The notes beneath the pieces were generated by a model. That model did not search any database. It worked only from the letters and a program-made list of their open reading frames with translations, and had not been told where the DNA came from. DNA of 64,000 nt from Candidatus Heimdallarchaeum endolithica. Lineage in GTDB: Archaea > Asgardarchaeota > Heimdallarchaeia > Heimdallarchaeales > Heimdallarchaeaceae. The DNA is taken from the NCBI GenBank assembly GCA_021513715.1, contig CP084167.1:2493174-2557173 (forward strand), written 5' to 3'. Shown piece after piece: positions 9,670 through 18,324 of the stretch. The position numbers and the translations under genes were made by a program. Each line of letters opens with the position of its first letter. Within the stretch, counting starts at the first letter, position 1.

Positions 9670-10989
9670 GTGAAATTTATGAGAAAACAATTTTCTACCT
9701 TAAGTTTAAAATTTCGTGATTACTTTTTAGATAGAAGAAAACTTTCTCCTGTTTTGCTTGGTGTAGTTGGTGTTTTCTCTTTATCTATTTTTGGTAGTTA
9801 TGTTGGTTTACATTTGAAAGACATAGGAACAACGCAAATTGTAATCGGTGTTATATTAGCTATGAGGAATATTTACCAGTTGTTTCTTCGTGTTCCTCTC
9901 TCTGATTTCTCCCAAAAGGTGGGTCGAAAACCTTTACTTTTTTCTGGATTATTTTGTTATTCACTTGCCTTATTTACACTTTTTCTAGCTAATCATTGGA
10001 TATTGGTTTTTGTAGCTACAACTTTAATAGCTTTAGGAATGAGCAGTTTTTGGCCTGCTTTGATTTCTTATATTGCTGATGTGGAAAAAGATGATGTAGG
10101 AAAATTGCAAGGAAAAACTTTTCAAGGAACAGATCTGGGTTCTATTTTAGGTTCCTTAGTAGCCTATCTTTTAATAAAATTGCTCAAACTCCCTCTACAA
10201 AATCTATTTGGTATAACAGCTTTGGCATCATTTATTGCAGGAATATTTCTCTTCTTTTATGTCCCTGAATCGTTAGATGTTACTATTCGTGGTGACACAC
10301 AATCAAAAATAAGAGGATTATTCGTTTCTTTTAAATCCATGTTCTCCTCTCTGGCTATTGTTTCAAAGCAAAAAAACTTAATGATTGTCTATTTCTATCA
10401 AATTGTATTAGCATTCTTGGAATATTTTATGACTGCGTTCTTCCCTTTTTTAATTACTACAAGTGTGGAATTAGGAGGAAAAGGAATGCCCTATGAAACA
10501 GTAGCCTTAATCATGTGGATAAACTCTGGAGTATTAATATTTTTCAAACCTCTGTTTGGACGAGTAATAGATAAATTCGGCTTCAAACTTCCAATAACAA
10601 TAACTCTTTCAATTTGTGCTCTTACCATATGGTCATTAGTTATTGTCAATTCTCTCTTTGTTATCGTGATGATTTATCTTATTTACAGTGCTGCAACATT
10701 AACAAGCTATATAGCTACAAATTCAGAAACAACAAGAAGAGCAAAAGTTGCTCAGAGAGGTTTAGCTGTTGGAGCGCTAGGATTTTATTTATCAGCTGGG
10801 AGATCATTGTCTACTCTTGTATTAAGTCCTGTTTGGAGAAATCTAGGCATTATTCCACTCTTTAAAATAGCAGCCTGTGTTGTGGCAATATTTATCGTAA
10901 TTTTATTCATCTTAACTTGGGTAGTAAATCCTACAAAAAAAAGTGCAGGAATCAACAAAAAAACACTTGTTGATGAACCTAAAACCTAA
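9670..10989 (+). CDS. Major facilitator superfamily transporter
   Basis: 439 residues with about twelve hydrophobic segments. The loop between segments 2 and 3 reads VPLSDFSQKVGRKPLL, a version of the MFS DRxGRR motif, and FGRVIDKFGFKLPI repeats it in the second half. The start is GTG at 9670 with AAAGG a few bases upstream; an ATG three codons later is possible. The substrate cannot be told from sequence; drug or metabolite export is a family-level guess. It precedes a three-TM protein on the same strand by 100 bases. Confidence 0.85.
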   Translation: MKFMRKQFSTLSLKFRDYFLDRRKLSPVLLGVVGVFSLSIFGSYVGLHLKDIGTTQIVIGVILAMRNIYQLFLRVPLSDFSQKVGRKPLLFSGLFCYSLALFTLFLANHWILVFVATTLIALGMSSFWPALISYIADVEKDDVGKLQGKTFQGTDLGSILGSLVAYLLIKLLKLPLQNLFGITALASFIAGIFLFFYVPESLDVTIRGDTQSKIRGLFVSFKSMFSSLAIVSKQKNLMIVYFYQIVLAFLEYFMTAFFPFLITTSVELGGKGMPYETVALIMWINSGVLIFFKPLFGRVIDKFGFKLPITITLSICALTIWSLVIVNSLFVIVMIYLIYSAATLTSYIATNSETTRRAKVAQRGLAVGALGFYLSAGRSLSTLVLSPVWRNLGIIPLFKIAACVVAIFIVILFILTWVVNPTKKSAGINKKTLVDEPKT

Positions 10990-11089
10990 AAATAAAATAC
11001 GTTTTTTATTAATTATTTTATTGAAACTTTATAGATTCAAGAAGAAAACTATTTAAATTTTCTAGGAGAAAAGAATTGGTAGGCTAATA

Positions 11090-11497
11090 ATGTTGGAAAA
11101 AGTTCACGATCATATTATTGAAGAATTAAAAGTAAATACAACTACTGATAGAATTTTTATTTTGACAGCTTTGTTACTGAATCTAATCACTCTTGGTGTT
11201 AATACAGGGTTAGCATATTCAGAATCAACAGCAGGATACATAAGTTTTTCACTCTTCTTAGTGCTAGCAGGAATAATAAATTGGGTCGTTGTTGTAGGCT
11301 TAACAAAAGGAAAGCAAAATAGGGAAAAATTGATACTTGGTTTAGTTAAGATGTATAAAGATCAAGGTATGGATAAATATTATGACACAAGTGTTTTAGA
11401 ATCCTATAGAACAAGGTACAAACTCTTTACTGTGGTTGTTGTGGCAACTGGAGTTTTAGCTTTTCTAATTCCATTGGTTGTAATGTTATTAGACTAA
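11090..11497 (+). CDS. Small three-helix membrane protein, unknown
   Basis: 135 residues. Three hydrophobic segments are visible, at about 22-42, 50-70 and 112-134. A charged cytosolic-looking loop (KGKQNREKLILGLVKMYKDQG) lies between the second and third. A TATA-like TATTTAAATT at about 11049 lies 35-40 bases upstream, and GGTAGG precedes the ATG. I recognise no family. Confidence 0.6.
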   Translation: MLEKVHDHIIEELKVNTTTDRIFILTALLLNLITLGVNTGLAYSESTAGYISFSLFLVLAGIINWVVVVGLTKGKQNREKLILGLVKMYKDQGMDKYYDTSVLESYRTRYKLFTVVVVATGVLAFLIPLVVMLLD

Positions 11498-11798
11498 TTA
11501 TACAAAATTCGATATGATTCATTATTTGCTATTATCTGAATTTCCTAATAAAATTTCAATTTTTAACTAAATCTGCAATTTTCTAAAAGGCTATTCTCCC
11601 CGATTTTTTTCACGATTTTTTTGCTCTTCCAAGAAGGATGCCCTAACAATAAGATAACCTTAACGCATCATTCTTCCTTTTTCAAAGTCTTTTTTTTATA
11701 TCTGCTCTTGAGAATAGTTTTTTATAGAATAAAAAAGAAAATAAAATAGCAACATTGTGTATGAATCTTCTCGGGTGTGAAAAATTTCTGTCAAAGAT
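11498..11798. other. Intergenic region without recognised feature
   Basis: About 300 bases of AT-rich sequence with T-rich tracts. No convincing ORF, tRNA or repeat was seen. It probably holds the terminator of the upstream membrane-protein gene and the promoter of the longin-like gene. Confidence 0.4.
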
Positions 11799-12797
11799 GT
11801 GCAAGGTAAAGTTAATACTTATAAGGATAACATATATGGCTTTTTCCTTGGGAATGAAGACGGTATTATCTTTAAGCATAGAATTTTCAACAAACAACTA
11901 TGTCCTGAATCAGTGTTAGAAAATGTCGTAAGCTCTGTTTGTTCGTTTCTACGAGAAACAGACATTTCTGACCGAGGAGCAATCACTTTATCAAATTCTC
12001 TTATCTCTTTTATTAGGATTAAAGATGTGACTTATGTTATAAGTCATGGGATATCAGAAGTAGAAGAAGTATATGACATTCTAAATGGAATTGCAAAAAT
12101 CTTTGAAGATCGATCTAAACGCCGTTTTCACAGCGGTGGTGAAAATCTGTTATTTTCTGGAGCTTCTGCCTCTTTTTCTGAAGTGGTGGAGGAAGTTTTT
12201 AGAGAGATAATAATAGCTCAACAAAGGAAAACTATGTATGAGGAAACAGTGGAAACAGATGCAGAAGAAATCATTCTCTCTGATCTTGAGATTGTTGACT
12301 TTCCTATTTCTATCTCAGGAGAATCAATGGATAATCAAATTTCAAATCAGAAAGAGAAAGAAAAAATTAGTGAAGAAAAGGAAGAAAAAGCAAAACCTGT
12401 CAGTAAAGAAGACCATCTGAGATCTATTTCATATAATATTTTGAACTCTCTATCAGGGATTAAGCATCTTGTTTTTATTGAGCATACCGATAACGAAGCT
12501 AAAATGTTTTTTGAATACGGTGAGATTGAAGAAAAAATAGTTCAACAAACTGTAACCATATGTGAAAAATTTCTTGATGAGATAATTGAACTTATGGCTG
12601 ACAAAGAAGAGAAAAGTGCAATAGAAGTTAGTAAAAAATATCAAATTATCTTTGTTCCATTAAATGAAACTAATTTTATGTATGCTATAGCTACAAAAAG
12701 TATTGATCCTATAATTATGGAACCAGTTTTTGAAAGAATAGCAAAACGTATAGTTAAGCTTGTTCTTGACTATAAAAAAGAGAAAAGCGAAAATTAA
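11799..12797 (+). CDS. Probable tandem longin/roadblock-like fold protein
   Basis: 332 residues from a GTG start; an in-frame stop lies 18 bases upstream, so little extension is possible. Residues about 8-100 alternate strands and helices as in longin or roadblock domains (IYGFFLGNEDGIIFKHRIF ... GAITLSNSLISFIRIKDVTYVIS). An acidic, Lys/Glu-rich linker occupies about 175-210. A second similar unit is at about 215-325 (IKHLVFIEHTDNEAKMFFEYG ... YQIIFVPLNETNFMYAIAT). This pattern suggests a platform for small GTPases, as in Asgard longin proteins, and resembles the gene at 60634-61557. The family call is by eye only. Confidence 0.5.
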   Translation: MQGKVNTYKDNIYGFFLGNEDGIIFKHRIFNKQLCPESVLENVVSSVCSFLRETDISDRGAITLSNSLISFIRIKDVTYVISHGISEVEEVYDILNGIAKIFEDRSKRRFHSGGENLLFSGASASFSEVVEEVFREIIIAQQRKTMYEETVETDAEEIILSDLEIVDFPISISGESMDNQISNQKEKEKISEEKEEKAKPVSKEDHLRSISYNILNSLSGIKHLVFIEHTDNEAKMFFEYGEIEEKIVQQTVTICEKFLDEIIELMADKEEKSAIEVSKKYQIIFVPLNETNFMYAIATKSIDPIIMEPVFERIAKRIVKLVLDYKKEKSEN

Positions 12798-12798
12798 T

Positions 12799-13440
12799 TT
12801 AAGTGTTGAATGCTCTGTCTCCTGCGTCTCCTAATCCTGGAATAATGTAGCCTTTTTCATTTAATTCTTTGTCAATAGCTCCTGTGAGAATAATAGTTTC
12901 AGGATGTTTCTCCAATATTCTTTTTATTCCATATTCTGAAGCAATGGCGCTTAAAACAACTATTCTCTTCGGTTTTTGCTGGTAAAGATGATCCAAAATA
13001 AATAACATCGTTGATCCGCTTGCTAACATGGGGTCAACAATAATAGCTACGTTTGATTTATCCAAATAAGGTATGTTTATGTAAGGGACATCTATCCTAA
13101 AATCTTTTCCGCCTTCTTTAAGCATTTTTCCTCTTGATGCAGAAACAACGCCCATTGAGGCCCTAGAAAACTGATTGATTACTCCCTCTGCCATTGGAAG
13201 TGCTGCTCGAAGAATAGCGACTACAACAATATTATCTCTAATCATTCTTACTTCAGCAGTACCTAATGGTGTTTCTACTTTCTCTTCTATCCAGTCAAAA
13301 TATCTTACTGCTTCATAAGCTAAATAAGTACCCAGTTTTTGAAGATTAAATCTGAATTCTGCTGGTTCTGTTTCTTTATTGCGCAAGGTACCAACAACTT
13401 GAGAAACAAGTAAGTTTTCGCTGCTTATATTTTTATACAT
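12799..13440 (-). CDS. upp: Uracil phosphoribosyltransferase
   Basis: Salvages uracil to UMP with PRPP. It is 213 residues, family length. The PRPP loop is VDPMLASGSTM at residues 135-145, and the uracil-binding C-terminal motif is YIIPGLGDAGDRAFNT. It is convergent with the preceding gene with one base between stops. Confidence 0.95.
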   Translation of the reverse strand: MYKNISSENLLVSQVVGTLRNKETEPAEFRFNLQKLGTYLAYEAVRYFDWIEEKVETPLGTAEVRMIRDNIVVVAILRAALPMAEGVINQFSRASMGVVSASRGKMLKEGGKDFRIDVPYINIPYLDKSNVAIIVDPMLASGSTMLFILDHLYQQKPKRIVVLSAIASEYGIKRILEKHPETIILTGAIDKELNEKGYIIPGLGDAGDRAFNT

Positions 13441-13591
13441 TTCAAGAGGGGTTTAAATTTTATAGAAAAAAAGATTTCTGAAGATGTAATTTTCTTATAG
13501 AAGTTATCTCACAAAAAAGAACTATCTTTATTCAAAAAGTAAATTAAGAATAGTGACTATTGTTACTTATTAGATTTACAAGTTGTTAAAC

Positions 13592-14272
13592 ATGCGTTCA
13601 GAGCTAGATGAGAAATATAAAAAAAATTTAATCAAAAGAATAGGGGCTTTACATGGTATAGAGATAACAGAGAGAATGATTCAATCTTTTGTTAATGTCC
13701 CACGAGAAGAATTTGTTCTTGAAAGAGATAGAAATTCAGCTTATATAGACTCTCCAAGACCTATTCTCGCAGGACAAACAATTTCAGCTATACACATGGT
13801 AGTTATGTATATTTCTCCTTCACTTGCTAATCCAAAGGAAGGAGATATTGTTCTTGAGGTTGGTGCAGGAAGTGGATACAATGCTGCACTTTTCGCAGAA
13901 ATGGTAGCTCCAAGAGGTTCTACTAATCCTGGACATGTATATGCACTCGAAATCATTCCTGATTTAGTAGATTTTGCGAGAGAAAATATTGAAAGAACAG
14001 GATATTCTGATAGAGTTACAATAGTTCACGCAGATGGAGGGATAGGTTACCCTGAAAAAGCTCCTTTTGATATAATTTCTGTTGCTGCTGCTTCCAAAGA
14101 AGTTCCAAAACCGTTAAAAGAACAACTCAAAGTAGGCGGAAGGATGATCATTCCTGTTGGGACTACATTTTTTCAAGAACTAATATTAATAAAAAAAGAA
14201 AAAGGTGAAAAATTTTCACAGAGAAATATTTGTGGTGTTAGGTTTGTCCCTTTAACAGGAAAATTTGGGTAA
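13592..14272 (+). CDS. pcm: Protein-L-isoaspartate O-methyltransferase
   Basis: Repairs isoaspartyl residues with S-adenosylmethionine. It is 226 residues from the ATG at 13592; TTG at 13583 adds three residues. The SAM-binding motif I is VLEVGAGSGYNAALFA, preceded by ISAIHMVVMY where the family has Ser-Gln-Pro-x-hydrophobic. The motif near the C-terminus is LKVGGRMIIPVG. It is a monocistronic gene between upp and fen on the opposite strand. Confidence 0.92.
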   Translation: MRSELDEKYKKNLIKRIGALHGIEITERMIQSFVNVPREEFVLERDRNSAYIDSPRPILAGQTISAIHMVVMYISPSLANPKEGDIVLEVGAGSGYNAALFAEMVAPRGSTNPGHVYALEIIPDLVDFARENIERTGYSDRVTIVHADGGIGYPEKAPFDIISVAAASKEVPKPLKEQLKVGGRMIIPVGTTFFQELILIKKEKGEKFSQRNICGVRFVPLTGKFG

Positions 14273-14308
14273 AAAGATAATATAACAAAGTAATTTCATT
14301 CTCCTATT

Positions 14309-15343
14309 TTAGCTAAAAAAAGAGTCTAATCTTCTTTGTTGGAGAATGGACCTTTGTTCTTCTTTTGTTTTTGATAAAACATTTCTAACTCTTGCTTCAT
14401 CGAAACCTCTTTGCTCGCACAAGAATTCAACTATCCCTTCAATATCTATTTCTCCAAAACTGAGGTTATAGTCTTCTGTGATTACTGGTTTTCTGAAAAC
14501 CTCACGTATCTCTTCATAATCTGCTTCTAATTTAATATTGACATTTTCTAGTACTTTTTCTATGGAACCGTACTGTTGAATATATTTGTAAGCTGTTTTT
14601 GGTCCTACTCCTTTTACTCCATCAGGATTAAAGTCAGTTCCAATTAAAATAGCCATATCAATAAGCTGGTCTGGAGTTAAGTTTAGTTCTTTTAACAAGT
14701 TTTCTCTACGATATATCTCGACATTCACAGTAATATACCTATTAGTTCTAGGAAGTTTTCTTCTACCTGATAGAGTTAAATTTCTAATCAGGATTGGAGC
14801 TCCAAATAATAAGCTATCAAAATCTTGTGAGGCTACACCCCATACTTTCCTATTCTGAGCTAGATAAGCAGCTTGAGCTTCTCCTTCTTGTGGAGCTTCG
14901 ATATAAGGGATACCCATTAATTTAAGCAAATGTTTTGCGTCTTTTAACATATCTTCAGTAAGTGAAACAGTTCTTTGTGCAACAGTGCGAACACGTTCCA
15001 TGTCTCCTCTTTCTCTTGCTTCTTCCAGTTCTTTTCTGGCTTTTTCTTTTAGCTTGACTCTTCTTCTTATTTCCTCTTTTTTAAGTTCTGAAGGTTTTCC
15101 ATCAAAAACGTAAACCAATTTTATGCCATGTTGTAATAATCTAGCGTTACGGTAGAGGAGACCTGATAGATGACTTGTGACCATGCCATCTATATTTTTT
15201 AATAGAGAACCATCCATTCCTCTGATAGAAGCTAAAAATTGGTAAAGAATATTATAAGCGTCTATAGCTAAACGCTTTCTGCTTAAATCAGAAAGCTCAA
15301 TAGGTTCTCCTTTAATAAGATCTGAAATTTTCTTTACTCCCAT
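14309..15343 (-). CDS. fen: Flap endonuclease FEN1
   Basis: Structure-specific 5' nuclease for Okazaki-fragment maturation and repair. It is 344 residues. The N-terminus is MGVKKISDLI. Conserved acidic clusters are VYVFDGKP, EAPQEGEAQAAYLA and ASQDFDSLLFG, followed by the helix-hairpin-helix IGTDFNPDGVKGVGPKTAYK. The last residues, QRRLDSFF, form a PCNA-interacting PIP box at the extreme C-terminus. Complete and canonical. Confidence 0.97.
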   Translation of the reverse strand: MGVKKISDLIKGEPIELSDLSRKRLAIDAYNILYQFLASIRGMDGSLLKNIDGMVTSHLSGLLYRNARLLQHGIKLVYVFDGKPSELKKEEIRRRVKLKEKARKELEEARERGDMERVRTVAQRTVSLTEDMLKDAKHLLKLMGIPYIEAPQEGEAQAAYLAQNRKVWGVASQDFDSLLFGAPILIRNLTLSGRRKLPRTNRYITVNVEIYRRENLLKELNLTPDQLIDMAILIGTDFNPDGVKGVGPKTAYKYIQQYGSIEKVLENVNIKLEADYEEIREVFRKPVITEDYNLSFGEIDIEGIVEFLCEQRGFDEARVRNVLSKTKEEQRSILQQRRLDSFFS

Positions 15344-15467
15344 TCAAAACACCATTGCTTGTGTAATTTATACATTTCACTATTTAAAGTTAATTTAAAT
15401 AAAAATTGAGAATAAATGGTCTGAACAGACAAGAATTAAATAAGAAAAGAAAAAAGTTAAACCGCCA

Positions 15468-16709
15468 ATGACTATAAATAGTGAATATATGTTCTTTAAA
15501 CTTGGGAGAAATAAAGAATTGGCTAAAGCTGAAATCTCCACAATTTTTGAAAAAGCAGGAATTAATAGAAAAATTAATTATTTTCAGTGGAAAGAATTTC
15601 TCTTTGTTAATATAGAAAAAAAAGAAGAGCAGAATATTCTTAGGAAAATTAGGGAAACAGGGAGTGTAGTAAAAGTTGGTTGTTGTTTTGCAAAGTGTGG
15701 TTCAGAAACTGAAGTTAGAGAAATAATTCCAGATAAAATTAATCAAATAATAAATAAATTTTCTGGGAAAAAAGAAAAAATAAAATTCTCAATTAATCTC
15801 CAAATAGAACAGTTAAAACAAAAGACTATTTCTGAAATAGTAAGAAAAGAGATTCTAAAAATTGCTAAAGATAGAAGAGTAGAAGTAAAGATAATTCCTA
15901 AAAAGGGATATTCAATAGAACTAAGTCCCTATCAGTATCACAAAGAAAATATGCCTAAAAGAGGAGTAGAATTAGTTATTTTTGGAATAAAATCAAAAAT
16001 ATATCTTGGAGAAACAAAATGGGTAACAAACCCATTTTTCGATATAAAACTTGATGAAGGAAGACCAGAAAGATTGTTTACACATGGGACTTCAATAAAG
16101 ATTGCCCGCTCACTTATTAATCTAACTAATACAAAAAATGATGGTAAAATAGTTGATCCTTTCTCAGGAACAGGAACTCTGTTAATTGTAGGTTTATTAC
16201 AAAGTTATGATGTAATAGGGTTTGAAAAAGACCCAAAATGTGTGAGGGTAGCTAAGACAAATATACGTTGGGCAATTGATAAATATAATATTAAAAAAGA
16301 TTGGAAAATATACAAGAATGATGCTAGAGATATGCATAAAATAATCAATGAAAAAGTTGATGCAATTGTAACAGAACCATATTTAGGACCATTTCTAAAA
16401 AACCTTCCTGATTTAGAAGAAGGAAAAGATATAATCCATGAACTTGAAAAGTTATATGCTAAAGTTTTATATTCGTGTAGTCAAATCTTGAAAGATGATT
16501 CTAGAGTAGTCATAATCTTTCCTTTTTATGAATATCCAGATAAAACTAAACTTTCAATTAATTTAGAACGTGTAATAAATGGTTTATCGTTAGAACTAGT
16601 AGAAAAGACTCTTCACTTTAATGTTAATTTTCCTATCAGCATCGGAAGAGAACATAATATTATCTCAAGACAAATTGTTATACTAAAGAAAAATAGTATG
16701 AAACAATAA
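15468..16709 (+). CDS. THUMP-type RNA methyltransferase, Trm11/Trm-G10-like
   Basis: 413 residues. The N-terminal ~165 residues look like a THUMP/ferredoxin-like RNA-binding region. The C-terminal Rossmann domain has motif I VDPFSGTGTLLIVG at about 225-238 and motif IV TEPYLGPFL. Classical Trm11 and Trm-G10 enzymes have DPPYG, so this EPYLGP variant is a distinct subgroup. tRNA guanosine-10 N2 methylation is the likeliest role, but substrate identity is uncertain. The window holds several other tRNA modification genes. Confidence 0.65.
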   Translation: MTINSEYMFFKLGRNKELAKAEISTIFEKAGINRKINYFQWKEFLFVNIEKKEEQNILRKIRETGSVVKVGCCFAKCGSETEVREIIPDKINQIINKFSGKKEKIKFSINLQIEQLKQKTISEIVRKEILKIAKDRRVEVKIIPKKGYSIELSPYQYHKENMPKRGVELVIFGIKSKIYLGETKWVTNPFFDIKLDEGRPERLFTHGTSIKIARSLINLTNTKNDGKIVDPFSGTGTLLIVGLLQSYDVIGFEKDPKCVRVAKTNIRWAIDKYNIKKDWKIYKNDARDMHKIINEKVDAIVTEPYLGPFLKNLPDLEEGKDIIHELEKLYAKVLYSCSQILKDDSRVVIIFPFYEYPDKTKLSINLERVINGLSLELVEKTLHFNVNFPISIGREHNIISRQIVILKKNSMKQ

Positions 16710-16742
16710 TCTTTCAATCTTTGTTTAATTTACTAATCTTAT

Positions 16743-17006
16743 TTAATCTTCGCCAACCGCAAGAAAACTCATATCTTTTGTTAGTTTTTGGATACGTCTT
16801 TTAGTTTTAGAAATCCATGAGACATGAATTAATCCATTAGTTTCCAAAGAAAGTAGAGCTTTGTTTAATTCAGTTTCGGAATAATCGCCATAAAGTTCTC
16901 TAAGTGGATTTTCTAGCTCATTCTCAATAATTACTCCGCCACGTTTTTCTAAAATTGCAAGAATACAAGATTTTAATGGCGTAACTCTCCATGCTGCAGA
17001 GGTCAT
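16743..17006 (-). CDS. Small winged-helix protein, unknown
   Basis: 87 residues. Helix-turn-helix-wing layout: PLKSCILAILEKRGGVIIENELENPL, then YSETELNKALLSLETNGLIHVSWISKTKRRIQKLT. This resembles DNA-binding or archaeal replication/transcription-associated winged helices, but I do not recognise a family. It is convergent with the upstream methyltransferase. Confidence 0.55.
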   Translation of the reverse strand: MTSAAWRVTPLKSCILAILEKRGGVIIENELENPLRELYGDYSETELNKALLSLETNGLIHVSWISKTKRRIQKLTKDMSFLAVGED

Positions 17007-17116
17007 CGTAGAATCACCTAAAATAAAGATGTAGTAAGCTTTTTAGAATGTTTTGTTCCACAAGAAAAAGAGTCGAACTTTTAAATCTAAGAGACAAAAT
17101 AAATTAGAAAGACAAA

Positions 17117-17130
17117 ATTTTTAATATATA
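17117..17130 (+). promoter_or_regulatory. Putative archaeal TATA box
   Basis: The AT-rich TTTTTAATATATAC lies 25-38 bases upstream of the ATG at 17155, the normal distance for a short-leader archaeal promoter. It would drive the small membrane peptide and the polyferredoxin. Confidence 0.5.
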
Positions 17131-17154
17131 CTTTTTTTCAAGTTTTTAGTTATT

Positions 17155-17334
17155 ATGAACACACGAAATCGTATATATGTGATTATTACTTTATCGATAG
17201 CAATATTATTCTTAATCATTGCAATTGTTCAATCACAAATTGACAGTTTTAGCGCAATAACGAAGATGACTGAAGAAGAAGTAAAAAATTTCTTGTCGGG
17301 ATACTTAGCAGGTTTCCCAAAACCATGGGAATAA
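17155..17334 (+). CDS. 59-residue single-pass membrane peptide
   Basis: ATG to TAA, 59 residues. The N-terminal signal-anchor is RIYVIITLSIAILFLIIAIV at about 6-25. A hydrophilic tail of about 34 residues follows, ending GFPKPWE. It stops 15 bases before the polyferredoxin start on the same strand, with GAGAGG in the gap, so the two are probably cotranscribed. The function is unknown; a small subunit of the redox complex is a reasonable inference. Confidence 0.6.
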   Translation: MNTRNRIYVIITLSIAILFLIIAIVQSQIDSFSAITKMTEEEVKNFLSGYLAGFPKPWE

Positions 17335-17349
17335 AGTGAGAGGATTGAA

Positions 17350-18276
17350 ATGACAAAGAACAAAGAAAAAAACATAACACTATCTTTACGTCCGATAACT
17401 AATCATAAAATTAGGATAGTTAGAATCATTACACAATTAGTAATATTTAGCTTATTAAACGGGTTAATATTTGGGCTAGCTAGAGTAAGTTTAATTTTAC
17501 CTATTGAATACCCTACAGGAGGACCATTTTCTACAGTATGGAGCGGTTTTGAAGCGTTACAGTACGGGTTAACAATCTTTACCTTCCCCTATCTTGTAAT
17601 AGCTATCTTTGGATTATTTGGAGCTGTGGCTGGAAAAACAACTTGTGGATGGGCTTGCCCAATGGGGTTGTTCCAAGATCTGTTTAGTTACATCCCAATA
17701 AAAAAGAAAAAAGTTTCTAAACCAACAGAAAAGTCACTAAGAAGTTTCGCAGTGTTCATCATTATATTTGCTTTAGTATTCTCTTTAGTTATAGGAATAT
17801 CTTATAATAAAAACGGAGCTGCAGCAAAAGATGCTTATGGAATATGGGGAAATATCCCTTATAGTGTATTAGATCCTGTGGCAACAATTTTCGCAACTTT
17901 ATTTTACTATTTAAAATGGGGAATTCAAGCTGAAACACTTGGAGCTGAAATGGGTGATTGGAAATTCTGGTTCATTGCAAGAATAATATTTTTAGCTATA
18001 ATATTAATCCTCATAACTCTATATCCAAGAGCTTATTGTAGATGGTTCTGCCCAACAGGATACATATTAGGCTTTTTCAACCGTTTTAGTCTATTCGGCT
18101 TAAAAATAAATAAAAATAGATGCCCAACTGGTTGTAATAAATGTGAAAAAGCTTGTCCAGTGCAAGTACCTATACTAGATTATGATAAAAATATAACACA
18201 CCCTAATTGTACAAATTGTGGAGAATGTATAGATGCTTGTCCTGAAGGAGCTCTAAAAATAGGTTTCAGATTCTGA
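17350..18276 (+). CDS. NapH-like membrane polyferredoxin
   Basis: 308 residues. About five hydrophobic segments are seen. Two CxxxCP motifs (CGWACPMG and CRWFCPTG) follow membrane segments, as in NapH/YccM-type proteins. Two C-terminal [4Fe-4S] ferredoxin motifs are present: CPTGCNKCEKACP and CTNCGECIDACP. The role would be electron transfer between the membrane quinone or menaquinone pool and a cytosolic or external partner. That partner is not in the neighbourhood apart from the small membrane peptide upstream. Confidence 0.8.
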   Translation: MTKNKEKNITLSLRPITNHKIRIVRIITQLVIFSLLNGLIFGLARVSLILPIEYPTGGPFSTVWSGFEALQYGLTIFTFPYLVIAIFGLFGAVAGKTTCGWACPMGLFQDLFSYIPIKKKKVSKPTEKSLRSFAVFIIIFALVFSLVIGISYNKNGAAAKDAYGIWGNIPYSVLDPVATIFATLFYYLKWGIQAETLGAEMGDWKFWFIARIIFLAIILILITLYPRAYCRWFCPTGYILGFFNRFSLFGLKINKNRCPTGCNKCEKACPVQVPILDYDKNITHPNCTNCGECIDACPEGALKIGFRF

Positions 18277-18324
18277 TATCTAAACTTATTTCATAGAAAT
18301 TTTTTTTCTCTTTTCTCTTCTGTA

